In this document: positions 51,234 through 59,945 of the stretch, piece after piece
How the letters are laid out: every line of letters begins with the position of its first letter
Numbering within the stretch: the first letter of the stretch is position 1
Assembly (NCBI GenBank): GCA_023450745.1
Contig: JAEXGR010000060.1
Span: 1-64,000 of the forward strand
Origin: Synergistota bacterium
Lineage (GTDB): Bacteria; Synergistota; Synergistia; Synergistales; Synergistaceae
Length of the DNA stretch: 64,000 nucleotides
Reading direction: 5' to 3'
Notes under the pieces: generated by a model
Databases searched by the model: none
Seen by the model: the letters and a program-made list of their open reading frames with translations, nothing else
What the model was told of the DNA's origin: nothing
Position numbers and translations under genes: made by a program

Positions 51234-52640
51234 ATGGCATTGGCAGTATATAATGACTTAACGAGAACAAAGGAAAAATTCGTCCCGATCGAGGAGGGCA
51301 AGGTTCGCTTCTACGTCTGCGGGCCGACGGTCTACAATTACTTTCATATAGGAAACGCGCGGCCCTTCGTACTCTTTGACGTCTTCAGGCGTTATCTCGA
51401 AAGCCTCGGCTACGAAGTGAAATACGTCCAGAACTTCACCGACATCGACGACAAGATGATAAAACGCGCTCATGAGGACGGCGTCACCGTCGCCGAGCTT
51501 GCGGAGCGTTTCATCAACGAATACTACCAGGACGCCGACGCCCTCGGCATCCGCCGCGCGACGGTCAACCCGCGCGCCACGCACGAGATCGCGGCGATCA
51601 TAGAGATCATCAGCACCCTCATCGAAAAAGGACACGCCTACGTGGTGGACGGCGACGTCTATTTCAACGTCGCGAGCTTCAGTGAATATGGCAAGCTCTC
51701 AAAACAGAGCGTCGACGAACTGCTCTCCGGCGCGCGCATCGACGTTGACGAACGCAAACAGCAGCCCCTTGACTTCGCGCTCTGGAAATCCGCCAAGCCC
51801 GGCGAGCCCTCCTGGGAGAGCCCCTGGGGCCCCGGACGTCCCGGCTGGCACATCGAATGCAGCGCGATGTCGACAAAATATCTCGGCAAGACGATCGACA
51901 TTCACGGCGGCGGCAGCGACCTCATCTTCCCGCACCACGAAAACGAGATCGCGCAGTCCGAATGCGCCAACGAGACCCAGTTCGTAAAATACTGGCTCCA
52001 CAACGCCTACCTGCTCATCGACAAGGAAAAGATGTCAAAGTCTCTCGGCAACTTCCTCACCGTACATGACGTGCGCGAGAAGCTGAATCCGCTGGTCTTG
52101 CGCTTCTTCCTTATGAGCGTCCACTACCGCTCGCCGCTCAACTTCTCGCAGGAGGGGCTCGAACAGGCGAAGGCGGCGCTCGAAAGGCTCCATAACTGCT
52201 ACGCCGACTTGCTGTTCGCGCTCGACAACCGGGCCGCCGGCGGCGCGGACGAGACGCTGCGCGCGGCGGTAAAGGCCGCGGAGGAGGGCTTCACCGCCGC
52301 GATGGACGACGACTTCAACACCGCGGGGGCGGTCGGCTGCATCTTCGAGATGGTGCGGGCCGTCAACGTTCACCTGACGGAGCACCAGGAGATCGACAAG
52401 GAGACGCTGACGGAGGCTGAGGCCTTCTTTGAAAAGACCAACGGCATCCTCGGCTACCTGCCGGCGGCAGATAAGGAAGACGACGCGGACGCCGAAATCG
52501 ACGCGCTCGTCGCCGAACGTACGGAGGCGAGGAAAGCCAAGAACTTCAAACGTTCCGACGAAATCCGCGACCTGCTCGCCGCCAGGGGCGTCGTCATCGA
52601 GGACACGCCGCAGGGGCCGCGCTGGAAGAAGACGCTGTAA
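51234..52640 (+). CDS. cysS: Cysteinyl-tRNA synthetase
   Basis: A 468-residue class I synthetase. The zinc and ATP-site segments FYVCGPTVYNYFHIGNARPF (HIGN motif) and WHIECSAMS are present, with the KMSKSLGN signature and FPHHENEIAQSE. Length and order are normal. A GAGGTG ribosome-binding site precedes the ATG. It is transcribed divergently from uvrC. Confidence 0.97.
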   Translation: MALAVYNDLTRTKEKFVPIEEGKVRFYVCGPTVYNYFHIGNARPFVLFDVFRRYLESLGYEVKYVQNFTDIDDKMIKRAHEDGVTVAELAERFINEYYQDADALGIRRATVNPRATHEIAAIIEIISTLIEKGHAYVVDGDVYFNVASFSEYGKLSKQSVDELLSGARIDVDERKQQPLDFALWKSAKPGEPSWESPWGPGRPGWHIECSAMSTKYLGKTIDIHGGGSDLIFPHHENEIAQSECANETQFVKYWLHNAYLLIDKEKMSKSLGNFLTVHDVREKLNPLVLRFFLMSVHYRSPLNFSQEGLEQAKAALERLHNCYADLLFALDNRAAGGADETLRAAVKAAEEGFTAAMDDDFNTAGAVGCIFEMVRAVNVHLTEHQEIDKETLTEAEAFFEKTNGILGYLPAADKEDDADAEIDALVAERTEARKAKNFKRSDEIRDLLAARGVVIEDTPQGPRWKKTL

Positions 52641-52665
52641 GCGAAACGTCGTTTTTTAAATTTAA

Positions 52666-52709
52666 GCGGGAGGCGGCGCGGGACTTTTTGTCTCCGCACC
52701 GCCTCCCGC
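52666..52709. terminator. Hairpin between cysS and the secreted protease gene
   Basis: Perfect 11-base GC-rich stem (52666-52676 with 52699-52709), 22-base loop, between two convergent genes. Flanking T/A tracts are weak, so it is a probable bidirectional terminator. Confidence 0.6.
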
Positions 52710-52737
52710 TGTCGGGCCTCAAGATAAACGCCGGCGC

Positions 52738-54414
52738 TCAGCTCCGCGAAACGCGGGGCGAACGTTGCCGCCGCTTCCCCAGCGCCGGCAGCGCCGCCAA
52801 CACCGACAGCGCGGCCCACCCGGCGCGGCAGCCGGAGCCGGCTTCATTACGCGGCGCGGCGAAAGCCTTGAGGCAGACGTTGCCCTCATCCCACGTGGGA
52901 GAACAGAGGTCGGTCCACTCCGTACCGTTCGAGGATTTCCAGCAGCGCCCCTTTTCACAGGTTGATTTATCGGTTTCTTCGTCGCGCGACGGGTATTCGA
53001 CGGGAATTCTGCGCACCACTCTCCCCGGCGTCGTCAGCTTCACCGTCACGGAAAAGTTTTCCCCGGCGGCGACTGACACGGGAGAGGGCAGAACCAGCGT
53101 GTTATAGCCCGCGTATTTGAGGCTCCGCGCGAAGGCGAGCCTTCGTGCGCCCGAAACCGGCGAACCGGCGCATCCCGTGTATATGCTCACCTCGCATTCC
53201 GCGTTCGGAAGCGGCGTGTAAAAGGCGACCGCAGTCAGCGATTCGTCCCGTTTCGCCGTAAATATATTGGCGAAAGCGGAGCTCTCCATGCCGTAGTCTG
53301 AAGACGCGCACACGCGGCCGGCGGCGCCGTCCTCCCCCTCTTCCCCTTCGGGTTCCTCTTCCTCGGGGACGGGTTCCTCTTCCGGATCTGGACCGCTTTC
53401 TTCCTCCGGCTCTATATATCGGCCGTCGCCGATGAAGCCGACCAGCCCCAGCGGGTCGTACTGGTAGACATTTTCATTGCCGGCCGCCCTGCCGGCGATA
53501 AAGGCGCTGCCGTTGCATAGGCTGGCTTCCTCATAAGAGACATAATAGTAGCCGCCGTCGCCATACTCCGTCCCCCAGCTGTTTCTCACTACCCACGCGC
53601 CGTCGGCCCGCGGCTTCATGTCGGGGCTGTATACGCCGCCGAATTTATCGCGGCTGAAGCCGTCGTCCCAGCCGACGATGAGCACAGAGTGATTGGGCCT
53701 GCCTTGGCCGAAAATTCCCGTAAAATAGGCGCCGGAGGAGCTGATGAGCTGCAAATCGTCCGGAACACCCTCCTCCGGGTCTTCGTCGGGGTGAAAGATG
53801 TCAACCGCGAGCGCGCCGCAGTCAAGTATCGTCTCTTTGAGTAATTTGACGCGCGCTTCGCCGTCGTTATAAATATTCACCGTATCGGAATTTTTTAATA
53901 AATGCAGGTCGTCGCTCAGAAAATAGACGCCGGTGACTTTAAAATCCCGCGGACGCGCCTCCGGTTTATAAACGGCGGCAATATGTTCCGGATAGGGCGC
54001 CCGCGACTCGAAAAGCGGCCCCGTGCCGCGCGCGTACAGCGCCGCCGCCTGAAATACCGTGCCGCCGTCGTTATAATATTCTTCGCTTCCCGCCTCAAAG
54101 GCCGGCAGCCCCGCGCCTTCGTCGTTGAAGGTGTAGTAGACCTGATACCAGACGGAGAGGCTCTCTTTACTTTTCATCAAGCCCTGCGAAATAAGCGACG
54201 ATTCTACCGCGGCGGTCATCGACATCGACCAGCAGACGCCGAACGGCTTGCCGTCCGGGTGCTGCTGCTTTACCGGCGAAAGCCAGCCCTTTTCCCTCAG
54301 GTCGTACGAACGCGGCAGCGCCGTCCCGGCGCTCAACGAAGACGCCGCGGTGAAAGACAAAGCGAGTACGGCGGCGAAGAGCGCGATGATTTTATGATAT
54401 TTTCGGTCGTTCAC
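52738..54414 (-). CDS. Secreted papain-like cysteine protease with Synergist-CTERM tail
   Basis: A 558-residue secreted protein. A signal peptide lies at about residues 8-30. The peptidase C1 catalytic set is complete: Gln in SPVKQQ, Cys in FGVCWSMSM, His in PNHSVLIVGWDDGF and Asn in VVRNSWGTEYGDGGYYYVSY. A long acidic Pro/Glu linker follows, then a beta-rich domain of about 130 residues. The sorting tail has GSGCRAGWAAL, a hydrophobic run and GKRRQR, with a further Ser/Arg-rich stub after it. The GTG at 54414 has an AGGAG ribosome-binding site at 8 bases; the ATG at 54432 has none. It lies 82 bases after the next gene upstream, which has the same type of tail. It may degrade proteins outside the cell for an amino acid fermenter. 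Confidence 0.9.
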   Translation of the reverse strand: MNDRKYHKIIALFAAVLALSFTAASSLSAGTALPRSYDLREKGWLSPVKQQHPDGKPFGVCWSMSMTAAVESSLISQGLMKSKESLSVWYQVYYTFNDEGAGLPAFEAGSEEYYNDGGTVFQAAALYARGTGPLFESRAPYPEHIAAVYKPEARPRDFKVTGVYFLSDDLHLLKNSDTVNIYNDGEARVKLLKETILDCGALAVDIFHPDEDPEEGVPDDLQLISSSGAYFTGIFGQGRPNHSVLIVGWDDGFSRDKFGGVYSPDMKPRADGAWVVRNSWGTEYGDGGYYYVSYEEASLCNGSAFIAGRAAGNENVYQYDPLGLVGFIGDGRYIEPEEESGPDPEEEPVPEEEEPEGEEGEDGAAGRVCASSDYGMESSAFANIFTAKRDESLTAVAFYTPLPNAECEVSIYTGCAGSPVSGARRLAFARSLKYAGYNTLVLPSPVSVAAGENFSVTVKLTTPGRVVRRIPVEYPSRDEETDKSTCEKGRCWKSSNGTEWTDLCSPTWDEGNVCLKAFAAPRNEAGSGCRAGWAALSVLAALPALGKRRQRSPRVSRS

Positions 54415-54447
54415 GAGATCATCTCCTGCCATGCGGCGGTAAAAAAG

Positions 54448-54473
54448 CAGGCGCGGAAGAGCCCCCGCGCCTG
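54448..54473 (-). terminator. Terminator after the 541-residue surface protein gene
   Basis: Perfect 9-base stem (54448-54456 with 54465-54473) followed on the minus strand by a run of six T. It separates the two sorting-tail genes, so they are probably not one transcript. Confidence 0.8.
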
Positions 54474-54496
54474 TCGTTCAATGCGTTGCCCGCGGC

Positions 54497-56122
54497 TTAC
54501 CTCTTTTTCTTCCAGACGACCGCCGCGCCCGGAACCGCCGTAAAGAGCAGCAGCACCGCCCAGCCGGCGTTGCAGCCGCCGCTGGAACCGCCGCCGGCCG
54601 GGCGCGGCTCGCCTTTGACGTTGAGCGTCAGCGTCCGCGCGGCGACGGGAGTCTTGTCCGCGCTCGTATAGGCGCTGAGCTCCATCTTAAGCGACTTGCC
54701 CCGATACGCGGCGGGAATGGCGAAGTCGTGCTTGAACTCATACATACAGGCTCCCTTGGCTCCCGTCTTCACGTTCGTTTTCGACCACGAATCATAATAA
54801 TGCCGGTCGAGGGCGATCTCCTTATCGCATGAGAGTATCTCCGTTCCCCCGTCGGTCAGCGAATAGTGGACGCCCGCGACGCGGTCTTTGACCGTATAAG
54901 ACTTATCGTCGTTGGCGTCGACGTCGCAGGATACCGGCACCGCCACGCCGAAGATCGAGAGCAGTTCGCCGTCGTAGAGATCGATTACGCCGCGCGAAAG
55001 GTCTGTCTTGATATACTTGTCGTGATCGTCAAGATTATAAATATTGTCCGCCGCCGTCCCTGAGGGGCGGAACTCGACACGCGTCAGCTCCATCTTGTTC
55101 GCGCGGTCCATCTCTATCAGCTTGCCGTCCGTCGTGCCGCCCTTGTGGACGACCGACGGTTCGCCGATGTCGTAGCGGTAAAAACGCACCCGCGGAGATT
55201 CGATCTCGCCCCTGTGCACAAGATAGGCAAGCTCGGTGTCCTGCGTCGCGTTCTTTGGATGCACCTCGTAAAGAATCGCGTGTACGTTGCCCTCGTTATA
55301 TTCTATCGAATCGTTCGGCCGCCAGCGTCTGGTGATTTCAAACGTCTTCCAGTAACCGGGAAAAAAGTCCATCAGCAGCGTGTACTCGTCTTTGTCGCGC
55401 GCGGAAAACTCGTTCATTTTTACGTCGTGCCCGTTGACGTAACAGTAACGGCCCAGCATCTTGCCCTTGGTGTAGCCTACTTTGATATCTAAATCTTTGC
55501 TTGCGAGCACGGGGCCGCCGCTTTCAATATTATTAATGAACGATATTGTCAGCGTGTAGTCACCGGCAGTCAGGTCTTCAATATCGGCTGAATCTATTTG
55601 GTAATCCTTAGTAGCCCCGCCCATGATGATGGCCGAGAAGAAATCTCCGCTCGTATATGTCCCCTTCCCTGTGTCAAAATCATATTTGTTGTAGATCATC
55701 GCTTTATTCTCGGGGTTTTTAAACGCCTCTTCCGTCCCGTCCGGGGCGATCATATCGGGCGCCATCCACTTGTCGACGGAGGTGATGTTGGCGTGCGCGG
55801 GATAGGTGTTCACATCGCGGGAGTTCGCCGCGTAAGCCGCGTATATATCGGAGCTGGGCGTGTAACCCGTGTCATCTACATGAGAGCGGATATAACTCAG
55901 AGGCTCGTCAATCCCATCCTTAAACAGTTCAATTTGGACGTCAAAAGACACGGGGTCTCCCGCGTCCCTGCTGATGGTTCCCTTGATCAGAATGTCTCTC
56001 AATGGCGCGACCGTCAGATTGTCCTTCGGCTGAATCACCTTGAATGACAACGCCTCCGCCGTGTTGGAGAACAGGCATACCGAGATAAATAACGCCGCAA
56101 AAATACGGATGGTTCTGCGCAT
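54497..56122 (-). CDS. Secreted protein of unknown function with Synergist-CTERM tail
   Basis: A 541-residue protein I do not recognise by function. A signal peptide covers residues 1-24 (ending NTAEA). The body appears beta-rich, beginning FKVIQPKDNLTVAPLRDILIKG, which looks like an immunoglobulin-like or carbohydrate-binding start. The middle has many Asp, Tyr and Lys residues (GRYCYVNGHDVKMNEF). The end is a Pro/Gly/Ser linker, then GGCNAGWAVLLL and WKKKR, the third such tail in the window. It lies beside a secreted protease with the same tail. A TATAAT element is found on the minus strand at 56209-56214. A surface binding or structural role is a guess. Confidence 0.75.
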   Translation of the reverse strand: MRRTIRIFAALFISVCLFSNTAEALSFKVIQPKDNLTVAPLRDILIKGTISRDAGDPVSFDVQIELFKDGIDEPLSYIRSHVDDTGYTPSSDIYAAYAANSRDVNTYPAHANITSVDKWMAPDMIAPDGTEEAFKNPENKAMIYNKYDFDTGKGTYTSGDFFSAIIMGGATKDYQIDSADIEDLTAGDYTLTISFINNIESGGPVLASKDLDIKVGYTKGKMLGRYCYVNGHDVKMNEFSARDKDEYTLLMDFFPGYWKTFEITRRWRPNDSIEYNEGNVHAILYEVHPKNATQDTELAYLVHRGEIESPRVRFYRYDIGEPSVVHKGGTTDGKLIEMDRANKMELTRVEFRPSGTAADNIYNLDDHDKYIKTDLSRGVIDLYDGELLSIFGVAVPVSCDVDANDDKSYTVKDRVAGVHYSLTDGGTEILSCDKEIALDRHYYDSWSKTNVKTGAKGACMYEFKHDFAIPAAYRGKSLKMELSAYTSADKTPVAARTLTLNVKGEPRPAGGGSSGGCNAGWAVLLLFTAVPGAAVVWKKKR

Positions 56123-56454
56123 CAGAATCGCCTCTTTCTTGTCAGATTAACCGCCGGCGCCGCCAGTAAGATGACGCCGTGATTCACGAAAATAAAATAT
56201 CTGCAAAAATTATACGAAAGTCATATAAATATAAAAATACCCCAAAAGGGATATTTTTCCCGGCGGACGGCCGCCTGACGCCGCACCGCTCGGTTTGGGC
56301 CTCTCCGGCGCTTCCGTAATGCCGGCGAGGCCCTGAGTAACGAAACAAGGCTGAGCGCCGTGAGCGCTCAGCCAGATTTTAGTTTATTCCGCCGCTGCCG
56401 GCGCCTGCGCAAGCTCGGGGACGGCCACATTTACCGCCTCGCCGCAGGTGATAA
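56123..56454. other. Intergenic region between surface protein and MoaD-like genes
   Basis: 332 bases. The left part is AT-rich and holds the promoter of the 541-residue protein (TATAAT on the minus strand at 56209-56214). A hairpin with arms AAAAATA(CCC) and GGG(A)TATTTTT is centred near 56245. On the right is the terminator at 56349-56373 and a 24-codon frame that overlaps the MoaD-like stop codon. Nothing else is apparent. Confidence 0.4.
56349..56373 (-). terminator. Terminator after the aldehyde oxidoreductase operon
   Basis: Perfect 10-base stem (56349-56358 with 56364-56373) with a 5-base loop, then TTGTTT on the minus strand. It closes the MoaD-like/AOR transcript. Confidence 0.7.
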
Positions 56455-56727
56455 TCAACCGCCGCCGATAAGAGGGAATATCCGGATATCGTCGCCGTCT
56501 TGCAGCGGCGTGTCGTCTTTCTGGAGGTGAAGCATGTGATGGCCGTTGACAAGAATGTTCACCCGGCGGGAGATATGCTCTCCGTCCATACAGAAATCGC
56601 GAAAACTTTTGCCATACCGGTCGCAAAGTTTTCTCATGAGGAGGGCAAGCGTCGGCTCACAGGGCACTAAGATCTCTTTTGCCCCGACCATCGCCCTGAG
56701 ATCCGCGAAAAATCCTATTTTTAGCAC
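56455..56727 (-). CDS. MoaD/ThiS-family sulfur carrier, AOR-associated
   Basis: A 90-residue ubiquitin-like sulfur carrier of the MoaD family. It ends in IFPLIGGG, the exposed C-terminal Gly-Gly needed for thiocarboxylate formation during synthesis of the molybdopterin/tungstopterin cofactor. The start is a GTG at 56727 with GGAGAGG upstream. It lies 36 bases after the tungsten aldehyde oxidoreductase gene, a common pairing, so it probably serves the tungsten form of the cofactor. Confidence 0.9.
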   Translation of the reverse strand: MLKIGFFADLRAMVGAKEILVPCEPTLALLMRKLCDRYGKSFRDFCMDGEHISRRVNILVNGHHMLHLQKDDTPLQDGDDIRIFPLIGGG

Positions 56728-56763
56728 CGCGCGCCCTCTCCTTTCCAGCTCTTGATTATTTAA

Positions 56764-58566
56764 TCATTTCAGACCGAGGGCGGCGAGCTTTTCTTCCGTG
56801 GGCACGCCCCTTTCATCCCAGCCGCGCGCCTCATAGTAACGCGGCAGCATTTCCATCAGACGGCTGACGCTTCCCTTCATCGGTCCCGCGGTTATCGGCG
56901 AGTTCAGCATACGTTCCGGCAGCCTGTCATCGGCTTCGGTAAAGCCTACGCTCATATTATACATTCTTTCAAGGTTATATATGCGCTCGCCAGCCGCAAC
57001 GAGCGCCTCCGGCGTGAAGTCAAGTCCGGTCGCACCGGATATTTGCGCGGCAATCGCCGGCGCGCCAAGGGCGAAGGTCGTAAACAGGCACATGCCCGCC
57101 GAATCAACCGCCGCCGTAAGGTCCTGGAAGGCTTTCACCCATGCCGGCTTTTCTTCGATGGACTGTTGGTCGAGTTTTTCGGGGAGCCCGAGAACTTCCG
57201 GCGATATCGTATAGCCGCGCACATGGCAGCCGCCGCGGTTTGAGGTAGCGTAATTGAGGCCGATCCCCTGTATGCCGCGAGGGTCGTAGGCGGGCATCTC
57301 CTGTTTTTTGCAGCTCATCGAGACCTCGGGATGCCCGTGTTTTAACGCGAGACGGAACGAGCCGTCCGCAAGCTCGTTTCCGAATCCCTCGCGGCAGGCG
57401 GTCTCCTTGATCAGCTCAATGACCGCTTGTTTGTTCCCAAAGTTCAGCTCCCGCCCCGCATCCTCTTTAGAAATAGCGCCGCTTTCATAAAGCTCCATCG
57501 CGGCGGCGATGGTCGTCCCCATCGTAATGGTGTCGATACCAAGCTCATTACAGAGAAAATTCGCCTTATTGACCAGATCGAGATCGTCAATGCCGCAGTC
57601 CGCGCCAAAACACCAGGCAGTCTCATATTCCGGCCCCTCACCCTCGCCGGCGAATTCTCCCTCGCTCCAGGCAACGCGGCCGCAGCCGATGACACAGGAG
57701 GCGCAGGCCTTGTTTTTATGGAGGCGTTTGGCGGTGAGGCTCTCTCCGCCGATGTTGTCGGCGGTATCCATGCAGGATTCACTAAAGTTTCTCGTGGGCA
57801 GCGAACCAACAGAGTTCAGGATATTGACGAGGACGTTCGTGCCATAGCCTGGAAGCCCGCCGCTGGTAACGGCATTTTCAAAGAGCAGGCGGCGGCTTTC
57901 GCGCACCGCGGCAAGGAATTTATCCTTATCTCCCACTTTGACGCCCTTTGTGCCCCGCACCACTACAGCCTTCAGGTTTTTGCTGCCCATAACCGCGCCT
58001 GCGCCGCTGCGCCCCGCCGCGCGGTGCGTGTCGTTCATCACCGCCGCGTAAAGGACTTTGTTCTCGCCCGCAGGGCCAATGCAGGCGACCTTAGCCTCAG
58101 GATCGTGACGAGAGAGCAGCGCCTCCGTCGTCTGCGGCACCTCCATGCCCCAGATATCCGCGGCGGAGAGCAGCTCCGCCGTTTCGTTTTCAATATTAAG
58201 GTATACGGGCTTCTCCGCGATTCCTTCAAAGATTATCAGGTCGTACCCCGCATATTTGAGCTCCGGCCCCCAATAACCGCCGGAATTCGAAGCGGCGAGC
58301 GCGCCGGTGAGCGGCGAACGCGTGACGACTTCGTAGCGTCCGGTACTTGTGCCCATCGTTCCAGTCAGCGGTCCGGTGGCAAATATCAGGTTATTTTCCG
58401 CCCCCAAGGCATCCACGCCGCCAGGGCGCACCTCATTCATGTAATACCAGACGCCAAGGCCGCGGCAGCCGATAAACTTTTCCGCCGCTTCCATGTTGAG
58501 GGGTTCTTTCTTTATCTTTCCCGCTGTAAGATCGACCCTGAGCAGGGTCCCAATCCAACCGGCCAT
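56764..58566 (-). CDS. Aldehyde:ferredoxin oxidoreductase (tungsten enzyme)
   Basis: A 600-residue tungstopterin enzyme that interconverts aldehydes and carboxylic acids. The N-terminal domain begins LLRVDLTAGKIKKEPLN and FIGCRGLGVWYYMNE, then ATGPLTGTMGTSTGRYEVVTRSPLTG (in part). The [4Fe-4S] cluster cysteines are in KNKACASCVIGCGR with a further Cys in the C-terminal third (MCLFTTF). Pterin-binding segments AGRSGAGAVMGSKNLKAV and WCFGADCGIDDLD are present. It is one base after the ferredoxin gene. In this organism it could reduce acids or oxidise aldehydes from amino acid fermentation. Confidence 0.95.
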   Translation of the reverse strand: MAGWIGTLLRVDLTAGKIKKEPLNMEAAEKFIGCRGLGVWYYMNEVRPGGVDALGAENNLIFATGPLTGTMGTSTGRYEVVTRSPLTGALAASNSGGYWGPELKYAGYDLIIFEGIAEKPVYLNIENETAELLSAADIWGMEVPQTTEALLSRHDPEAKVACIGPAGENKVLYAAVMNDTHRAAGRSGAGAVMGSKNLKAVVVRGTKGVKVGDKDKFLAAVRESRRLLFENAVTSGGLPGYGTNVLVNILNSVGSLPTRNFSESCMDTADNIGGESLTAKRLHKNKACASCVIGCGRVAWSEGEFAGEGEGPEYETAWCFGADCGIDDLDLVNKANFLCNELGIDTITMGTTIAAAMELYESGAISKEDAGRELNFGNKQAVIELIKETACREGFGNELADGSFRLALKHGHPEVSMSCKKQEMPAYDPRGIQGIGLNYATSNRGGCHVRGYTISPEVLGLPEKLDQQSIEEKPAWVKAFQDLTAAVDSAGMCLFTTFALGAPAIAAQISGATGLDFTPEALVAAGERIYNLERMYNMSVGFTEADDRLPERMLNSPITAGPMKGSVSRLMEMLPRYYEARGWDERGVPTEEKLAALGLK

Positions 58567-58567
58567 C

Positions 58568-59044
58568 CTACTTCACCTCCTTGAGAGCTTCCTTCATCCT
58601 TGCGGAGAAATCCTTTTTCCTGTTTATATTCGCGGCGTCCGCCGGCAGATACTCGATCGCCTTCGAAGGACAGAATTCGGCGCAGAGCGCCTCCCCGCCG
58701 CACTGATCGCACTTTCTCGCGTAACGGGCCCCTTTGCCGAAGGAGATGTTTCCAAAGGGACAGGCCATCACGCACATCTTGCAGCCGATACACCTCTCCG
58801 CGATGACGTTCACCACGCCGGTTTCCCCGTCGCGAACAAGCGCCTGCGTCTTGCAGACAGCGAGACAAGCGGCCTCTTCGCATTGGAAACAGAGCATCGG
58901 GACGTTGCTTCCCTGTTCAAATCTGAACACGTTGACTCGCGCCGCGGAGGGGCGAAACTCCCCCTCATGCTGAAGCGAACAGATCAGCTCACAGCAGCCG
59001 CAGCCGATACACTTCTCGGGCGTCGTGACAATTACCTTCTCCAT
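58568..59044 (-). CDS. Polyferredoxin subunit of the aldehyde oxidoreductase
   Basis: A 158-residue iron-sulfur protein with cysteine motifs for four [4Fe-4S] clusters: CIGCGCCELIC, CFQCEEAACLAVC, CIGCKMCVMAC and CDQCGGEALCAEFC. This is the layout of electron-transfer subunits beside AOR-type enzymes (such as AorA). An AGGAGG ribosome-binding site precedes the ATG at 59044. It should carry electrons between the tungsten enzyme and the NuoEFG-like module encoded upstream. Confidence 0.93.
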   Translation of the reverse strand: MEKVIVTTPEKCIGCGCCELICSLQHEGEFRPSAARVNVFRFEQGSNVPMLCFQCEEAACLAVCKTQALVRDGETGVVNVIAERCIGCKMCVMACPFGNISFGKGARYARKCDQCGGEALCAEFCPSKAIEYLPADAANINRKKDFSARMKEALKEVK

Positions 59045-59083
59045 GATAAATTCCTCCTTTTGTCTGTGCTGAAAATACAGAAA

Positions 59084-59103
59084 GAGGCCCCGCACAGGGC
59101 CTC
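59084..59103 (-). terminator. Hairpin between the NuoEFG-like module and the AOR genes
   Basis: Perfect 7-base stem GAGGCCC with GGGCCTC, followed on the minus strand by CTTTCTG. It may partly stop transcription so that the two gene blocks are expressed at different levels. Confidence 0.5.
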
Positions 59104-59213
59104 CTTCTTTGCAAAATGGCAGGCGTCAGGATCACTCCGGGCACCCAATGCCTCCGGTCTCTTTTTCAAGAGGCGCGAAGGTCGAAGGACATATTTAGTT
59201 TTATGCACCGCCC

Positions 59214-59945
59214 CTAACTCTTTTTAAGCAAAAAGCGGCGGCTCTCCTCAAAACGCCGGCAGTTTTCACAGTAATCCCGGTCCTCTTCCGGCACCCGCGC
59301 CCATTCAAGCATCTCCCGCGTGGCGAAATATTTTCCGCAGCGCCGGCATTTTACAAGGTCGAAGCGGCGTCCCCATATCTCCCGCACGCCCCCCTTTTCC
59401 TCATACGTGATCTTACCGGTCGGACAGACCATCTGACACGACAGGCATCCGATACAGCTCCTCGAGGCCTCATCGTAAGGCGTGCTTATGCGGCGCTCAA
59501 AACCGCGGCCGGCAAACTCTATCGCCTGCGTCCCGTTCACGGCGCAAGCGCGCGCGCACCTGCCGCAGCGGATGCAGAGGTCCGCCTCGTGGCGGAAACG
59601 TTCTTCGCGGCTCACGCCGTACTCCGCGCAGAGCGCGGCGATGACCGGCGATTTCGGATTCCTGTTCACGAGCAGCTGCAAGATGACGCGCCTGGCCCTC
59701 ATTACCTCGGGACTGCGGCTCCACACCTCGATCGCGAAATTTATCGGGTAAACGCAGGATGCTACAAGCTTACGGCGTCCCCGCTCTTCCACTAGCACTG
59801 AACATAGACGGCAGTTACCCTCGGGAGCCAGCCCCTCGTGATGGCACAGCGTCGGTATCTCTATCCCCAGCGCCTTCGCCGCCGACAGAACGGTCGTTCC
59901 CCTCTTGACCTCGGCAGAGCGTCCGTCAATTGTTATCTTAACCAT
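59214..59945 (-). CDS. NuoG/HydA-type iron-sulfur subunit
   Basis: A 243-residue electron-transfer protein. A [2Fe-2S] domain (CHHEGLAPEGNCRLCSVLV with a later Cys at LVASCVYP) is followed by a NuoG-like His-Cys cluster segment and two [4Fe-4S] motifs (CIRCGRCARAC and CIGCLSCQMVC). The C-terminal about 50 residues have two CxxC pairs (CRRCG and CENC), possibly a zinc ribbon. There is no hydrogenase or molybdopterin domain, so it is a stand-alone electron relay. It overlaps the NuoF-like gene by 8 bases. Confidence 0.9.
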   Translation of the reverse strand: MVKITIDGRSAEVKRGTTVLSAAKALGIEIPTLCHHEGLAPEGNCRLCSVLVEERGRRKLVASCVYPINFAIEVWSRSPEVMRARRVILQLLVNRNPKSPVIAALCAEYGVSREERFRHEADLCIRCGRCARACAVNGTQAIEFAGRGFERRISTPYDEASRSCIGCLSCQMVCPTGKITYEEKGGVREIWGRRFDLVKCRRCGKYFATREMLEWARVPEEDRDYCENCRRFEESRRFLLKKS

